Origin: Branchiostoma floridae
Lineage: Eukaryota; Chordata; Leptocardii; Amphioxiformes; Branchiostomatidae
NCBI RefSeq assembly: GCF_000003815.2
Contig: NC_049997.1
Span: 16,089,153-16,141,791 of the forward strand
DNA: 52,639 nucleotides
Direction of reading: 5' to 3'
Position numbers and translations under genes: made by a program. The first letter of the stretch is position 1. Every line of letters starts with the position of its first letter. A model generated the notes under the pieces. The model was given only the letters and a program-made list of their open reading frames with translations, made no database searches and was not told the origin of the DNA. Of the stretch, positions 21,001 to 32,367 are shown one piece after another.

Positions 21001-21520
21001 AACAGCGGACGTACAAGCTGCATATCCGGACAGATTCACTTGATCCACTCACACCGGCATGGACTCTTAATCTCCAAGCAGATCCTACGGTAGCATAAGA
21101 TAGTATCAAAAGCTGGCAGAAGAGTGAAGCCGGCTTAGGAGTATGTTTCGGTACCGGCAAATGTAGCGTTTCTACAAGGCAAATGGACACCTCTTGGCTG
21201 ACTACACTCCTTGGCCAGTTTGGAACTATCTTATGCCATTGTATGATCTGCTTGGAGATTAATGGACTCTCACTCTTTTCGATATCAGTGTTTTTTTTGT
21301 TGTTGTTGTTTTAACGTGCTGAAATTGTGGCTCTCGAATGACGCCACTAACTAAAGTATATAATTTATACCCGAGTGAAGTACCTTTCCTTCGGGCACAG
21401 TATCAGAGCATATGTCAGCAGTAGTATAGTACTGTCAGCGGATTCGAACCCAGGACCTTTGGTACTGGGCCAAGCATACTACCAATTTGCCCTTGACAGA
21501 CATTAGTGAGGCTGTGCTGG
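21001..21520 (-). repeat. SINE carrying a nested 9-bp-target element
   Basis: Minus-strand SINE: TTGATCCACTCACACCGG, then the insertion, then CACTCTTTTCGATATCAGTG, TTTTAACGTGCTGAAATTGT and the B-box inverse GGATTCGAACCCAGGACC (21449-21466). This SINE family recurs at 30440, 31655 and 38360. Confidence 0.7.
21068..21261. mobile_element. 194-bp TIR element with perfect 9-bp target duplication, inside a SINE
   Basis: Ends TAATCTCCAAGCAGATCCTA and its inverse, ATGATCTGCTTGGAGATTA. ATGGACTCT stands on both sides (21059-21067, 21262-21270). The termini resemble those of the TACTCTCCAAGCAGAGG elements at 3738, 32217 and 32368. Confidence 0.92.
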
Positions 21521-22453
21521 AATTTGCTGTGTCTGCAGACAGTTTCGGGCCATTAAACAATGTCAGTGACCGGCCAATGTGGTTTCCAATGCCAAAAGTC
21601 ACTAACCGAAGTCACAGAGAGGTTACAGGCTTGTACTTTGCGTACCCATACTGTTTACTATTTGATAAGAATTATTTGTTCATACATTTTTCATAGTAAG
21701 CGAGACCTTGACCGACTCTGGTTAAAGTTCATACGTGTAAACTTACCCTCCAAGCAGAAGTCGGGCTTTGGCGTTTTTGGACATATTTAGACGCATTTTA
21801 TGGAGAGGGGGTATTCAGATTTGTCGGGTTTTCTTTTTGTCAGCTAGTCATACATACTGTAACATACATACATACACCAGCTGCATGCAAACTGCATGCA
21901 AAGTTTGGACTTTGCTTAATTCGAATTTGTTTTTACCTATTTTGTTTGTTTTCATCTTGTCAACCAGCCATATTTCAAGCAGAGGCTTGGCTTTAGCTTG
22001 CTTTGGACGTATTTTAAGGCGTTTTTATCAGTTTTTCTTATTTGTCAGTTTTTTTTTCTTTTTGAAGCTAGGGCCTAACATTTTCTCAGACTTAAGTGTA
22101 AACTAACAAAAATGCCGAACATTCGACGTAAGATCGTCGCTCGTACGATCAGAAAATGAGTTGTAGGCCAGTCGTGCACGAGTCGCACTATTCGCACTAG
22201 TGTCGTACAACTGTCTAAAAGATATAGCTCCGCGGTTGGTTTTGTCTCACCCTACACTACTTGAAAATTCGACATCTAAATCGTACAACGGTCTAGAACT
22301 TGAAGAAAATTAAATTTGTTACTTATTGTTTATGGTATGATGCATGGTAACAATAACAAATTACTAAGCACAGATATACGCGGATGTTCTAAAACTATAA
22401 CTACATGTATATTTAAAGTGTCACAAAAATAATGCAGTCTTGTTATAAGAGCG

Positions 22454-22854
22454 TATACACCTTTCTCACGCGGCGGCCATGATAGATCGAAGAAGAGGTC
22501 AATGAGGCAAACAGACAAAACTTATTTCTAAAATCAGGTCCCATTTAGTTTTCCCCCAAACCACACAAATTGTCATGATATAAGATAGAATTATAAATAT
22601 TACAAGAAGTGTTATGCACCGAAAGATGTAGCAATTTAGAGTAGTGTAGACTGACCCCATAGTCCCTTAAGAGATGCAAAATAAAAACATAATAATGCAA
22701 ATTTTTAACGAATTTGCAGCCATTCACTTATTGGTCGATTTCCTTATTGGCAGGCTACCATTGGTCGAACTGCTAATTATGATGGACAGCCTTTTGTTTG
22801 CCACATTGAACTCGTTTTAGATCTATCATGGCCGCCGCGTGAGAAAGGTGTATA
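22454..22854. mobile_element. TIR element with nearly perfect 35-bp ends
   Basis: TATACACCTTTCTCACGCGG...CATGATAGATC at the left and its exact inverse at the right (22820-22854). The TA at each end may be the duplicated target, as in Tc1/mariner-like elements. The 330-bp interior has no long frame. Confidence 0.85.
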
Positions 22855-22859
22855 GAATA

Positions 22860-24360
22860 CCAGATGACCGGTCATTCACATTAGGCCGTTTTGGATTGAT
22901 CCACTCCAGACAAGATATTTGTCCATTTGTTTGTTGTGTCAATACGAAAGTGCGTCATCAATGCATTATCTGTCAACATACGTATACTGTTGTTTTGCGT
23001 ATCAAAGTTCACCAGGACAGTCGAACACCGTACAAAGAACAGTGGTGGTATGGTATGGTATGTTGTCTATATGGCCACGCGTGTAGCAAGTCAGTTTGTA
23101 CGGTCGTTGACCTTTGCCCATTCCAACCGGTCGTTGACCTTTGCCCTTTCCATAGAGCTGACCGCTCTTTTAAGGTCTTTATCATACCCGAGCATTTGGG
23201 TCGGTTTGGGATTTATTCAATCATATCAAGTCAAGTATAACAAGCAAAAGTGCAACAGTATCGTAATAAGTGGTAACAATTTTTTGGCAAAAAAATGTGA
23301 ACACCTCAGGTTCGAAGTATGGGGCGAATTTCAGATAAAAACACAGTGCCACTGTGCCACAGTATCGTGATAAGTTGTGACCACCTCTGGTTCGAAGTAT
23401 GGGGCAAGAAAGGTCTTAAAGTTTTTAACATGCAATAAATACGTTTAGTCATTTCATCCTTTGTATGATTAGTGTTTGAAACATTTCCATTTCTATCTTT
23501 TCATGTTCTTTTATGTCACCTTTTATCGACGTTTATAACCGTAACTTTATTATAATATTTCTGATATATGTACGTATGTATGTAACGTTATTTATATTAG
23601 TATTTCTTTTTTTGATTGCAATGTTGGCATTTTAGATGGTAAACAAGTTAGTTTGTTTGCTTGTTTGTTTGTTTGTTTGAACTTTTATTCATTCATGAAA
23701 GCTCAAATCGGCCTGAAGGCCGCTTTTAGAAATTGTTAACGTTACATCTGTTTCTCCCTTTCCTTCAAGGCCAATGTTACAGATCAATTGCCACTATCTG
23801 CTTAAACACTGGTATGCATTTCTTCTGCAGTCTACCAAAACTCGAACCACGTGTATGATTTTTTGTGCCAAAAACAACAACAGCCAAGTCCAAAGTCAAC
23901 CCGAACGACACACATGTAGAAAAGAAATTAGGCGTAGCTTGCAAAGATGTAAGATGGGAGGGGGGCGGTTAAGCATACCACACAGGTGTAAGAGATTACG
24001 GTTGAACAACACCGACAAGGTCAAACGCCAAGTCACTGCCCCCCTCCCCAATGCCTTTGGAGGGCATTGTACTTGTTTGCTCCTAACTACAAACACACTT
24101 TCGCGCGTGTCAATGTTTACAACAGTGAAATCCTTGTGCATGCATATATCACACACAAACAAGTATATTACATAACGGGGCCGAATGAAGTCCAACTTAC
24201 AAAAAGTATTGATGTTAAAAGGCAAGGTTACATTAGGACAAGTCTTACGCCCGCTTTGATATCGGATAATCTTTATTTTAACCGATCGTTAACAGGACCA
24301 ATAATAGCTTTAATACAAATTCTAACTTTGCTTTTGCTATGTCATTTGTATCTTTTGCAT
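22860..24360. other. Intergenic, small direct repeats only
   Basis: GTCGTTGACCTTTGCCC is repeated at 23103 and 23130. A block of about 110 bp with CAGTATCGT.ATAAGT...GGTTCGAAGTATGGGGC is duplicated (23249-23325 and 23361-23406). A (GTTT)n tract followed by GCTCAAATCGGCCTGAAGGC (23644-23725) looks like a retroelement tail. No gene seen. Confidence 0.4.
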
Positions 24361-24365
24361 TTTAT

Positions 24366-24403
24366 AGTGTTCTCTCTCTTTCTCTCTTTCTCTCTTTCTC
24401 TCT

Positions 24404-24434
<31 letters not shown>

Positions 24435-24453
24435 CCTCCCTCCCTCCCTCCCT

Positions 24454-24506
<53 letters not shown>

Positions 24507-24545
24507 TACAAACACACACATACAAACACACACATACAAACACAC
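24366..24545. repeat. CT-rich then CACATACAAA microsatellite
   Basis: (CTCT/TTTC)n passes to (CCCT)n, (CT)n and finally repeated CACACATACAAA units. The frames over it encode only Ser/Leu, Arg/Glu or His/Thr repeats. Confidence 0.92.
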
Positions 24546-27354
24546 AAATCAAAAACAATATCTCCATTTGTCCTGAAGGTAATTAGACATACGTGTAAAC
24601 TTTAGATTAGATGACTACAAAGGTACTCATGGCGATTTTTTTATGTATTTTTCTCAGATGAAGCCTAAGAGTGCCCATCTTCGGTTACGGACGTCTTATT
24701 GGATGCAACTAAAAGCCAGTCGCCCCATTTGAGAAGAACACCATCTTGAGTACTTTAAATATCCCACCACACTTATGGACAAGGATAAGGGTTGAATTAA
24801 GATGCAAAAAATATCCGTTCAATGCTTTGTACTCATTCAAACCTAAGTAGGTGGTTAGGCAAAGAGCTAACAATCTCTAGCTGTATACTTGAAGCTTGCC
24901 ACAGTAAGACCAATATGATACCGCTGTCTCTGTACAAATGATCCATAAATATCTGAAAGGAATGAGCCACATATAATGAAAAGTCAGTTGTAAATATAGG
25001 AATCTGTCGTTTCCACGATTCTGTTTCAACGAAAACAGAATCGAGTATTTGCAATTATTTTTTTTCTTCATGTAGCGGTATTGTTGTTGTCTCAACTCTC
25101 TGTTTCCAGGTTTAGGTTCATTCGTCTTTCGTCTTGAAAAAACAATTAGTTTTTTTTGTGTCTTTTTTTATCTTTGTGTCGCCTCTCTACAGCAAAGGAT
25201 AAACTGAACTGAATTGACCTTTTCTGCAGCCCTTGTGGGAATGACTGACGACAAGTCACAAGTTTCAGCTGCGGAGAACATCATCATCGCAAGAGGTCGC
25301 TGAGGTGAGGAGCCATCATAATATCCACAACGATATCAACAAATAAAGCTAGGTGAAATGATGGGTCTGGAGAGGAACCAATATATTATATTCAATGGAT
25401 CCAACCATAATATACATAACACAGCATCCAACCATACCAATACTATAACGCCACACATCAACACTACAACGCCATACTCGTCTAAGGATCTCTAAATGTA
25501 GATGTCAACATCGCAAAAGTATCTGTATCTATCTTTTCCATAATTTTTTTAAACGAAAACAAGAATTGAGCGTATACAATGAGTGCCTACTTCATGAAGC
25601 AACATTCTACTACTGCCTCTACTCTTATTTGTGAGCTTTTAGCTTTCTTTGATGAAGAGAGATCAAATATGTTTTCTATAACCCTCTCGGGACTGATCGA
25701 CCGAGGCGGAGAACATCATTATCGCAAGAGGTCGCTGTTGTGGGGGGTCATCATGACACCTGTGAATCAAAGCAGTTACAAGAAGCCCTATGATTGGAGG
25801 GCGAGGAATGACGTCATTGATTTTGAGTCAGTAGCGTAGACGATAGTTGAGCGCAATTCATGACAAAACCGCTAGAAGTCGCTCTTACAGTTTAGGCACT
25901 TAGTATATGTACACATGCAAGTCCTAGCAAAGGCTGCCAAAACGCCATATTAATATACACAACTTATTTAGCATGTATGTGAGCTTACAGTATTTTAATT
26001 TTTATATCCACCTGGTTTGCTTGCAATGGTCACAGTTGCAAATGTTTTTATGAGAAACTGTTGAAAAAACTAAGATAAAACTTCTTACATTTACGCCCAC
26101 TTATTCTAGGATCATATTGTTTGCGGATCGGAAACAAAAACGTAAAGATTATATCAAATGTGCGTTATTTTTTCAGGACGTTTTGTGTTATTTTTGTTGT
26201 CTTTTATTTCATAATTTTCGTTTTTTTAGCAGGGCTTCGCAAAGGAAATGTGACCAGCTTAGCATTACTCAACCAATATGTTGTTTGCCTATAACCAATC
26301 TATTTGAAGAAATATGATGTAAACACATTCCCAGTCATTGTATATGCATATACATATGACGCAGGTTATCTATTTTACACATCAAAACAGGATGTACAAC
26401 AAAGCTGCCGTATGTTTTACTGAATTTTAATATTTGAAGAATCTTGGTGACGCAGCAACATACGTAAGCCCGCATGCTTGGATATTTGTGGATTTTTATA
26501 GTTCTTACTTCAATTGGCCAGTCTTCTATACAGCAAAAAGCGCTTTTTATATACGATTGATACTTGACAAAAGCAACACTGTAATAAACAGAATAGACAT
26601 TAAATTCGCTCCAAGGTGTTTGATTGAGTCCTACTATCTCAAGAATCATGCTGACGCAGTAACATACGTAAGCACGAATACCTTGATATAGTAGAATATA
26701 ATTCTTGTGTCTTAATCTTGCTTTGAAGTCTGGATCTAGCTCTATACTTATGCAAATTTGATGTATCATTGTACATGTATTTGCAAATTATGTGCAAATT
26801 TGATGTATTATTTGATTGTATATGTTGTTTAATGTATATTGTATTTATCTCCCATTGTCAGTCCTTTGCAATAACCACGGCTAGTTGGGCGACCTTGTCT
26901 GTCTGTAGTGTTAGCCAAACAAACAAATAAATAGATAAATAATTGTTGTTAATTGCCTTTAGGCGTAGCGCACAATTGCACATTTTCTATAGTAGGTACA
27001 TGTACAAGTTTTTCAAGACCGGACCAGACTTGTCTTGTTCGAACAAACGTTATCGTTACAACATGACATATACAATCTCTAAAATATTTTGACTTAAGTA
27101 GGTCAATTTAAGACTAACGGAAAAGAAAGTCTGATTTAAGATGAAGGTTAAATCGCATTTTTTGATAAAATATCTGTTCAATAACAGCATTCCTCAAAAA
27201 TCATTACTTCGATTACAGAAGTCTAATAAAAGGAAAATTAAAATTTTGCTAATATGACATAATTTAATGAAACGAAAAAGTGTACTTTTTTGGTGTTAGG
27301 ATTTGGTATATTTTACTTGAATGAATTTACAAAATAGAATTTCTTACTGACTTT
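24546..27354. other. Intergenic, no supportable gene
   Basis: Holds a GCGGAGAACATCAT.ATCGCA direct repeat (25273 and 25704) that is exon-like in its first copy. It also holds a direct repeat of about 50 bp with GACGCAG.AACATACGTAAGC at 26449 and 26652. Otherwise AT-rich sequence with no coding signal seen. Confidence 0.4.
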
Positions 27355-27645
27355 TTGATTCTCTCTCTCTATCCCTTGCTTTCTCTCTCTCCCCTCTGTC
27401 TCCCATTCTCTCTCTCTTTCTGACTCCATCCATTTCTCTCTGCCATCTGTTTCTCTCTCATTCTCTCTCTCTCTATGACTCCATCCCTTTTTCTCTCCCC
27501 TCTGTATCTCTCTCATTCCCTCTATCTGACTCCACCCATTTTTCTCTTCCATCTGTCTCTCTCTCATCCTCTCTCTCTCTGACTCCATCCATTTCTCTCT
27601 TCCCTCTGTATCTCTCTCAGTCTCTCTCCCACCCCCTCTCTCCGT
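27355..27645. repeat. CT-rich minisatellite, about 62-bp units
   Basis: Four imperfect units contain TGACTCCATCCATTTCTCTC followed by (CT)n. The minus-strand frame reads as repeated Arg/Glu with GREKWMESE, which mirrors the unit and not a gene. Confidence 0.8.
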
Positions 27646-28272
27646 ATACCCCATCTATCTGCCTTAATATAACTATCTAGATCTAACCGTTTTGATTCAA
27701 CAGAAGATCTAGCAACCATTTTTTTTTCAACGTAACATAATGCCTGGCCCCCAATACATGATTTACAGTTGGTAGAGCTAGTCAGAAAACGTTACATAAT
27801 ACTGTATATCTTAGACTCCGCTTTCAATGCTGTGATCTTCTACTTGCTGCTTCAGGAAAAGTTCACAGCTGGAAACTATAACCTATCTGTAACGATCATC
27901 ATCGCATCACGTTTTTGACCCAGATTCTCGACACTCGAAAGTCAGCGCATGTCTAGATTTAGCTAACCCTGACCCACATCGTTTCCGGGGATTTAATTCA
28001 TAGACGGATCGATGTCGAGAACTCAGACTTTGGTTGACCCAAAGACCATCAATCAGTCGTTCCTTCCCTGAAGACGTTAAGAAAGACAGACCAGTTAAGT
28101 AGCAATGGACTTTGGACTTTACATTGAGGGGGTATATCGCAGTGGAAGGTCTCGAGTTCGATCCCCGTCCGAGTCACACGAAAGATCTCGATGTACTACT
28201 TTTTCTGATTAATCCTGCGTCACAATACCTTTATGATATAAATGATTTTGAAATTCGAAAAGCGATTACTCA

Positions 28273-28565
28273 CTAAGAATCAGTAGCCATAAATTGAATA
28301 TTGAAACAGGCAGATACTACAATGTAGCCCCTGTCCAGAGCATATTGAAGATAAATTTCACTTTTTAATCGAATGTTCTAGATACGCTATTTTACGTAAT
28401 GAGCTATTCACATTTCCCGAATCCAGTACAGCAGATTTCAAGAGACTCGATGCTACAGACAGATTTGTATATATCTTTGGATGCCACAACTCCCATAATG
28501 CAAAGATAGGCAAATATATCAAAGACTGTTTTGCTATTAGAAAGAGTAATGAAACTCATGATTAG
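28273..28565 (+). pseudogene. LINE-type retroelement 3' coding fragment
   Basis: One frame reads LRISSHKLNIETGRYYN, and the next frame continues with CSPCPEHIEDKFHFLIECSR...RNELF, ending in a stop at 28565 after a shared frame of about 80 codons. The CxxC...HIEDxFHFxxxC zinc-finger-like tail is typical of the C-terminus of endonuclease/reverse-transcriptase ORFs. A frameshift near 28315 shows that it is dead. Confidence 0.7.
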
Positions 28566-28786
28566 CCCAACTCGATTGTAACACTATATCAAAGACTTGT
28601 GTTAGCCATTCTTGTTATGTTAATTAGGATTTTAAGTCTTATTATATACACCTATTTTGTACTTTGTGTAACAGTCGTTGCCATACTTTGTACCATGTAC
28701 AAATGTCGAGCAATAAAGTTCATCATATCATTCCTGTCAACATCGGCCGAAGCTTCAGCGAAAAATATACGGTCGACGTGTATCAT

Positions 28787-28876
28787 CACATGCAGGCACG
28801 CCTGCTGTCACGTGCAAGAACGCATTTTGTCACGTGCAAGCGAAGCATCTTGTCACGTGCGAAGAGCATGGACTGC
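28787..28876. repeat. 22-23-bp tandem repeat, each unit with an E-box
   Basis: CACATG at 28787, then CACGTG at 28809, 28831 and 28854. The units read TGTCACGTGCAAG with variable tails. The spacing is about two helical turns. It may be a minisatellite or a cluster of bHLH sites. No gene is known to start nearby. Confidence 0.65.
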
Positions 28877-29097
28877 CCAGTGCAGGGATCATGGACTTTG
28901 ATCGCCCTTGACAATTTGACCTCACTGCACCGGATACAAGCACTGGCACTTAAAGATCTGTCGATCAGTTGTCTTTAAGTAGAAAGGAATTTGGACCCAA
29001 TTCTAAGAAATCAGAATTTCGCATCCTAGCTTGCGGATTTGAGGAGAAGATATTACTTTTATTGACAAGATCTTGACTGATACTGGAGAATCCACCT

Positions 29098-29215
29098 CAC
29101 TTATCGAAAAGAGTAGAGGTCAATTCCGGTGTGAGTGGATCAAATATGATATGCAGTATGAACGGCTCGGTAAAAAAAGGCGGTTTACCGAAAATGCCAA
29201 ACAAACAAACTAACA
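29098..29215 (+). repeat. SINE tail fragment, plus orientation
   Basis: TTATCGAAAAGAGTAGAGGT and GTGTGAGTGGATCAAA are the complement of the CCACTCACACCGG...CTCTTTTCGAT block of the minus-strand SINEs. It ends in (AAAC)n. Confidence 0.55.
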
Positions 29216-29399
29216 AGCAAACAAAAATACATTTTCTGATGACATCAGATTTTGAAAAAAAAGCAAGATTTTGTTTTTCTTTCCGGAGATTGTGAACATG
29301 GCAAGAAAATGCTAAAATCAGAAAATATATAATGTTGTATCCGTTATAGATAATAATTGCACTTTTAGAATTCGAAGTGACACTCGCGAAGTAGTCATT

Positions 29400-29700
29400 G
29401 GCTGTATGTGTAGTTGTAGTTGTGAAACTAAGTTGGATACTAGTAGTTGGAAAAGTGGCATCACTATGGACGTAGTGAGTGTAGTTGCCAGCTTTGTAAG
29501 TGATACCAGTAATACCACACTAATAGAAAGTTTACTATATTACAGTGCACTTCTTGTTGGTTGTGCTACCATGTTTTGTCACCTCAATTCTTGTTACAAC
29601 GTTTATAATATCCACTTTGAAAATCTTATTTTTTACCCACCTTGGTTTTCTGTAGAATTTAGTTGCTGTGATGACCTAATTGTTCAACCCTGACTATTCT
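29400..29700 (+). repeat. Dispersed repeat of about 300 bp, copy 1
   Basis: GTAGTTGCCAGCTTTGTAAG, ATGTTTTGTCACCTCAA and TTTTTTACCCACCTTG match, in the same order and on the opposite strand, 51433-51700. The apparent 95-codon frame is shared only in part and is not convincing coding sequence. Confidence 0.65.
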
Positions 29701-29959
29701 TGTGTGCCAGACTATTCGTTTGTTGTTGAACGCCATGTCCATGGCTGAAGTGACCCAGTTAGTTGGTCAGTCGAAACTTTACTGACCTTCTCCTTAAACA
29801 ACCCTCACAGAGAATGGATTCTGTCTTACAGACATAACGTTATGTTAAGAAGAAGCTCGGCTATTTTCAACCGACCCTGATCTACATGTCAATGTCTACA
29901 TGTTTATCAAATGACAAGGTCCGGTAAAGAAGATAATGGATACAATCAACTGTATACCT

Positions 29960-29998
29960 TCGCCAAGAAGGTTATATTTTGGGTAGCGTTTGTTTGCT

Positions 29999-30036
<38 letters not shown>

Positions 30037-30043
30037 TGAGAAA

Positions 30044-30075
<32 letters not shown>

Positions 30076-30148
30076 AAGTGTGTGTGTGTGCGTGAGAGTG
30101 TGTTTGCGTGTGTGTTTGTCTGTGTGTGTGTGTGTGTATGTGTTTGCG

Positions 30149-30200
<52 letters not shown>

Positions 30201-30300
30201 TAAAAGACCACCATAGCTCGAGAACGCCAGGATGGATTGTATGATATTTGGTATGCGGGTAGGTCTTCTTGAGAACTGAAAACGATTAGATTTTGTTTTC
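29960..30300 (+). repeat. (TG)n embedded in a dispersed repeat
   Basis: CCTTCGCCAAGAAGGTTATA precedes (TG)n (29999-30199), and CATAGCTCGAGAACGCCAGG with ATGATATTTGGTATGCGGGT follows. The complement of the first block lies at 47760-47785 next to another CA tract. Confidence 0.75.
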
Positions 30301-30439
30301 CTCTTGTTTTAAGGACCTTGCCACATGGACCACTTCGTTCGTTTATTCTGGCCACTAAACTAACGCTCACTGTAACAGCATTTCTTCTCCCTAAGTCAGA
30401 AACATCAAGCTTAGGCAAGCTCGACTAATTTACTCAATA

Positions 30440-30790
30440 AGCGAGACAGGGGTTACGGATGTTGCTCGGGAAGATTTTCTACGCCATTTAGACCGAAATG
30501 CTTTTGATCCACTCACACTGGGAATGACCCCTACTTGTATACTCTTTCCGATAGGTAACGTTATATGTGGGTTCTTTAATGTGGCTCTCCTCAAACATAC
30601 ACCTCCATTTAACGTCATATCCACGAGACGTCCCTAACCTAAACTCATTTTCATCTAAATGAAGTGAGGAACGTCACGTAAAGTGCTTTTCCTAGGTGCA
30701 CATGGTCAATAGCATGACAAGATTTGAACCTCCGACCTTCAGGTTCTATCTTCCTTACACCAAGCGACCCCACGTTCGAATCCAGACGAA
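30440..30790 (-). repeat. Near-complete tRNA-headed SINE
   Basis: Landmarks on the plus strand: TTGATCCACTCACACTGGGA, GGGTTCTTTAATGTGGCTCT, ACCTCCATTTAACGTCATAT, AAGTGCTTTTCCTAGG and the inverse B-box AAGATTTGAACCTCCGACC (30719-30737). Read on the minus strand this is tRNA-like head, body and tail of about 350 bp. Confidence 0.75.
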
Positions 30791-31654
30791 TTAAAAATTG
30801 AAAGCCATACATCAGAGATTTACAGCCATCCCTCAACAGAGACGGTGCACGCCATAGACTCCCTGCAACTTATGATCCACTGCTCACCGAGTCACGTGTT
30901 CCATCGTGAACACGTGATTTCATCCATAACGTGATCTCACAGAAGCAGTGAAATGTTTCTTATTTGACAAAGACGGGAGCTTATCAAATTTGGGTATATA
31001 ATTTTGTGGAGATGAGAGTTCAACCGTTTCAGAATAAGGTTAAATTTTCTTCGGGGGTAAGTTGGGGGGGTAAGCTGAACATAAGAAGTCTGGTTTCTAG
31101 GTCAAGGTGAGTCCTGACTTATAGTCAATCTTGGCTCGAGTGTCCCAGTTACCGGTCAGATGAATGTGACCTTCTCCTGAAAGAACCCAACTGTAAATTG
31201 TTGTTAGCGTTTATGTGACCGTGTTTACAAATCCAGGCTGGCTTGGGAATAGGTTACCTTGGCGGTGGGAGGGGCGTTTTGGTTATTTTTTACCAGGATT
31301 TTATGGAAATTAAACACATTTTCATGCCGTTGAATTCGAAAGAAAAGCTTAATGTTTACGTCAGCGCTCTTGAGTGTGAGTCTGTGTGTTTATGTATCAA
31401 CAAAATATCTGCAGAATGCCCGAATTAATGACATTTAGTATGTAGGAAGCCTGTCATGAGGCCTTAAAACGATTTGATTCTGGGCCTCCTAGCGGCTTGG
31501 TATAGTACTGCAGCGAAACTGCCAGTTTTTCTATCTTTTCCTGCTGCAAGTGCCAAAATAATGGTATTTGATAGCTCTTGTTTGTCAGTTTGCAAAACTC
31601 GTAAAAAGCCTTCATGTGTAACACAGACGTCTCGTACAACCTGCGTATTAAAGA

Positions 31655-32042
31655 CGGGACTGGTAGAGCGTTGAACCACTCACACCGGTGGACCCTAGCC
31701 TCCATAGCTGGCTCTCTATGGCCTTTTGCTGGCCATTTCTTTTTGTACTGGGTCGCTGATTGCTGGCCTTCTCTACATGCCCGGCTGTCAGAAAAGGCCA
31801 GCAATCAGCGACGTCGACCCAGTACAAAAAGAAATGGCCAGCAAAAGTGTACTATGAGCCAAAAAAGGCCATGGAGAGCCTGCTATGGAGGCTAAGTGGA
31901 CCCTGCGCTTACCGATAAGTGTAGTGAATTGAATTCTTTAACGTGCTTGACGTGTGGCTCTCCTCAAACACAGGACCTCATTTTCAAAGAGGACGTCCTT
32001 AACCGAAGCTTGGTACTTATTTTTTAACCCGAGTAGATGAGG
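31655..32042 (-). repeat. SINE carrying a nested long hairpin element
   Basis: TTGAACCACTCACACCGGTG leads into the hairpin. After it come TTACCGATAAGTGTAGTGAA, TTCTTTAACGTGCTTGACGT, GGCTCTCCTCAAACACAGGA and GGACGTCCTTAACCGAAGCT, the same series as in the other copies. Confidence 0.72.
31696..31894. mobile_element. 199-bp hairpin TIR element in a SINE, 8-9-bp target duplication
   Basis: Ends TAGCCTCCATAGCTGGCTCT and its inverse, ending GCTATGGAGGCTA. The arms run nearly to the centre (ACTGGGTCGCTGATTGCTGG pairs with CCAGCAATCAGCGACG). The flanks GGTGGACCC and AGTGGACCC differ at one base. Confidence 0.88.
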
Positions 32043-32045
32043 AAA

Positions 32046-32207
32046 CAGGCGTGGCGCAATCGGCAGTGCGTTGGGCTCAGGATCAAGAGGTCCCGGGTTC
32101 AAATTCTGCCGTGTCACCGATCTTGTGCCCTTTACTAAAATTTACTACAAATCACCCGGATGGAGGCCTGGAGAACCTCCGTCTCGTATCAACCACGTGC
32201 ACACGGT
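32046..32207 (+). repeat. tRNA-derived SINE, plus orientation, truncated
   Basis: GCGTGGCGCAATCGGCAGTG (A-box region) and CCCGGGTTCAAATTCTGCC (B-box), then GTGTCACCGATCTTGTGCCC as at 52315-52400. The body is cut by the element at 32217. Confidence 0.8.
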
Positions 32208-32216
32208 GATTATCAC

Positions 32217-32313
32217 TACTCTCCAAGCAGAAGTTAGGCTCCGGCTGTTTTTTTTAACGTTTTTTTAGTCATTTTTATCGGGCTTTCTATTTTGTCATTT
32301 TTCTTGGAGAGTA
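32217..32313. mobile_element. 97-bp TACTCTCCAAGCAG element
   Basis: Starts TACTCTCCAAGCAGAAG and ends TTCTTGGAGAGTA. The flanks GATTATCAC (32208-32216) and GGTTATCAC (32314-32322) match at eight of nine positions. It is an internally deleted member of the family at 32368. Confidence 0.85.
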
Positions 32314-32367
32314 GGTTATCACATCATTCACCCAGACTCCAGGAATAATCGTGACGTATCAGTTACT

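Noticed and set aside
27313-27654. Arg/Glu-rich 113-codon minus-strand frame
   Set aside because: Its repeats equal the 62-bp CT-rich minisatellite unit. No start context or domain.
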